A DNA stretch of 64,000 bases, from assembly GCF_030815405.1 (NCBI RefSeq), contig NZ_JAUSWX010000001.1, positions 1-64,000 on the forward strand. Direction: 5' to 3'. Position 1 is the first letter of the stretch; each line of letters begins with the position of its first letter. This DNA is from Agromyces albus (GTDB lineage Bacteria > Actinomycetota > Actinomycetes > Actinomycetales > Microbacteriaceae). The position numbers and the translations under genes were made by a program. Shown piece after piece: positions 62,658 through 64,000 of the stretch. The notes under the pieces are model-generated. The model worked only from the letters and a program-made list of their open reading frames with translations, made no database searches and was not told where the DNA came from.

Positions 62658-63250
62658 ACGAGCGCCTCGCCCCATCCGCCACCATCACCGAGCCCGAGCG
62701 ATTCACGCAGGACATGCTGAACTGGCGCACCTGGCTGCCGCCGCTCGACGAGGAGGACCTCACCGAGGAGCACTACGAGGCCCTCGTGCAGCGCAGCCGC
62801 GCGAAGAACGAGTACTTTCGGCTGCTCGCGAGGGATGCGGCGATCCTGCGCGAGCGCACGAAGACTGACAACGACATCTTCTACAACACGAAGCAGGGTC
62901 TTCCGCGCGCCGATCGAGAGATCGCTGCGACCGCGGCGAGCCGGTACAACGGATGCATCTACTGCGCCTCGGTGCATTCGGGTTTCGCGTCGCATCACTC
63001 GAAGCGACGCGACGACGTGCAGCGCCTCCTCGACGAGGGCGTGAGCGTCCAACTCGATCCGAGATGGACGGCGATCATCCGCGCCGCGGCCGCGCTCACG
63101 GCGACACCCCCGCGTTTCGGTCAGGCGACCCTCGACGAGGTTCGCGCGGCGGGCCTCGACGAGCTCGAGATCCTCGACGCGATCATGTCGGGCGCGTTTT
63201 TCAGCTGGGCGAATCGGCTGATGCTCGCGTTGGGGGAGCCGACGTACTGA
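62654..63250 (+). CDS. Alkylhydroperoxidase-domain protein (Avi_7169-like)
   Basis: 198 aa, peroxidase-related AhpD fold. The redox motif is C101-I-Y-C104 with H108 (CIYCASVH), as in active AhpD-like enzymes. The N-terminal region ERFTQDMLNWRTWLPPLDEEDL fits the Avi_7169-type family that accompanies the CMD protein. The GTG start overlaps the previous gene by 4 nt. Its 3' end overlaps the convergent LysR gene by 50 nt. Confidence 0.82.
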   Translation: MNERLAPSATITEPERFTQDMLNWRTWLPPLDEEDLTEEHYEALVQRSRAKNEYFRLLARDAAILRERTKTDNDIFYNTKQGLPRADREIAATAASRYNGCIYCASVHSGFASHHSKRRDDVQRLLDEGVSVQLDPRWTAIIRAAAALTATPPRFGQATLDEVRAAGLDELEILDAIMSGAFFSWANRLMLALGEPTY

Positions 63251-64000
63251 ACACGCGCGCTCGGCGCGCGACGTGCGACGGGCGGAGCATCTTCCACGCT
63301 GCGCCGTCGAGCGCGGCGAGGGTCGCGAGCGTCGCGCGGACGGCTCCCGTCGAGACCGCGGACTCTGGCGCGATCACGTGGATCTCGCGGTTTGCGTGCG
63401 GATTCAGCCGCCGCACCACTGCGCCCTTCGGGATCGCCGCGGTGCCGAGTGACAAGCGCGGCAGCACGGCGATCCCGAGGCCCCGCGAGACCATCCCGAG
63501 CGCGGCGATGAAGTTGTCGGTCTCGAGCGTGATGTTCGGTTCGTAGCCGACCGCCGCACACACGTCGACGACGTGCCCGCGGCACCGGGGGCATCCGGCG
63601 ATCCACTCATCGTCCTGGAGTGCGATGAGGTCGACGATGCGCTCGTCGGCGAGCGGATGGCCCTCGGGGAGGATCAGCAGCATCTGGTCGAGGAACAGGG
63701 TCTTCACCCAGAGGCCCTGGCGGTGCAGCGCGTCGAGGTCGAGCGGCTCGCTCGGGTACGAGGCGATGATCGCGACGTCGCACTGTCCGTCGAGCACGAG
63801 CTGGGTGGCATCCGGCGGTTCGGCCTCGGTGTAGCTCATGGAGATGCCCGGCCGGGACTCGCGCATCGTGCTGAGGAGCGTCGGCACGATGGTCGACGAC
63901 GCCGACGGGAAGCCGGCGAGCGAGACGCGGCCGGCGTTGAGCGACGCGAGCCCCGTGATCTGCGTCGACGCGTGGTCGAGCGCGTCGGAGATCTGCGGGG
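63201..64000 (-). CDS. LysR family regulator, effector domain (5' end beyond window)
   Basis: The frame is open from the window end to 63201. It shows a LysR substrate-binding domain: LAGFPSASSTIVPTLL, GQCDVAII, LLILPEGHPLA, and MVSRGLGIAVLPRLSLG. The DNA-binding N terminus lies outside the window. It overlaps the peroxidase gene tail-to-tail by 50 nt and is likely the regulator of the transporter/peroxidase operon. Confidence 0.85.
   Translation of the reverse strand, partial: PQISDALDHASTQITGLASLNAGRVSLAGFPSASSTIVPTLLSTMRESRPGISMSYTEAEPPDATQLVLDGQCDVAIIASYPSEPLDLDALHRQGLWVKTLFLDQMLLILPEGHPLADERIVDLIALQDDEWIAGCPRCRGHVVDVCAAVGYEPNITLETDNFIAALGMVSRGLGIAVLPRLSLGTAAIPKGAVVRRLNPHANREIHVIAPESAVSTGAVRATLATLAALDGAAWKMLRPSHVARRARVFSTSAPPTRASADSPS

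Overview
The window is high-GC DNA from an actinobacterium, most likely a member of the Microbacteriaceae (Agromyces/Microbacterium-like). The reasons are menaquinone biosynthesis genes, many TANNNT promoters 6-8 nt ahead of starts (leaderless-type), a monoderm-type Tad pilus locus without a secretin gene, several maltose-type ABC importers with LacI/ROK regulators, and frequent GGATGCC/GGCATCC words. The family assignment rests on gene content and style, not on a database search.

Layout. 1-3.6 kb: quinone/isoprenoid metabolism (5' end of a probable isochorismate synthase, menG, polyprenyl diphosphate synthase, an FprA-like ferredoxin-NADP reductase). 3.6-11.6 kb: a complete Tad/Flp pilus locus (prepilin peptidase, Flp pilin, TadE, TadG-like, CpaB, CpaE/TadZ, CpaF/TadA, TadB, TadC); tadE has an apparent frameshift. 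11.6-21.7 kb: YajQ, then a minus-strand alpha-galactoside/alpha-glucoside operon (solute-binding lipoprotein, two permeases, GH13, with a GH36 alpha-galactosidase alongside), followed by a ROK and a LacI regulator. 21.7-28.5 kb: small membrane protein plus PH-domain protein, tRNA-Tyr, DUF998 protein and divergent TetR regulator, inositol-monophosphatase-like protein, M23 peptidase, DUF559 nuclease-like protein. 28.8-36.6 kb: a maltose/maltodextrin locus (GH13 facing malEFG and a second GH13 amylase); its divergent promoter region has two perfect LacI-type operators. 36.7-37.3 kb: DUF4190 protein, tRNA-Thr, tRNA-Met.

37.3-52.1 kb is a glycan-utilisation block just downstream of the tRNA pair. 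It holds an LplB/LplC/solute-binding importer, an enolase-superfamily sugar-acid dehydratase, a ROK repressor, a CE7-type esterase, a GH95 enzyme, a GH36 alpha-galactosidase and a secreted GH27 alpha-galactosidase. Two similar inverted repeats sit in its promoter regions. 52.1-56.9 kb looks decayed or draft-quality: a gene remnant, a good small Cys-rich gene, and two genes (PLP aminotransferase, FAD/NAD(P)-binding protein) each broken by an apparent one-base frameshift, with an intact SDR gene between them. 57.1-64 kb: a branched-chain-type ABC importer with fused permeases, a CMD-domain protein, an AhpD-like peroxidase and a convergent LysR regulator cut by the window end.

The most unusual structure not explained by ordinary annotation is a family of three 59-bp palindromic repeats (141-199, 27444-27502, 28556-28614), all exactly the same length with conserved arms and divergent loops.
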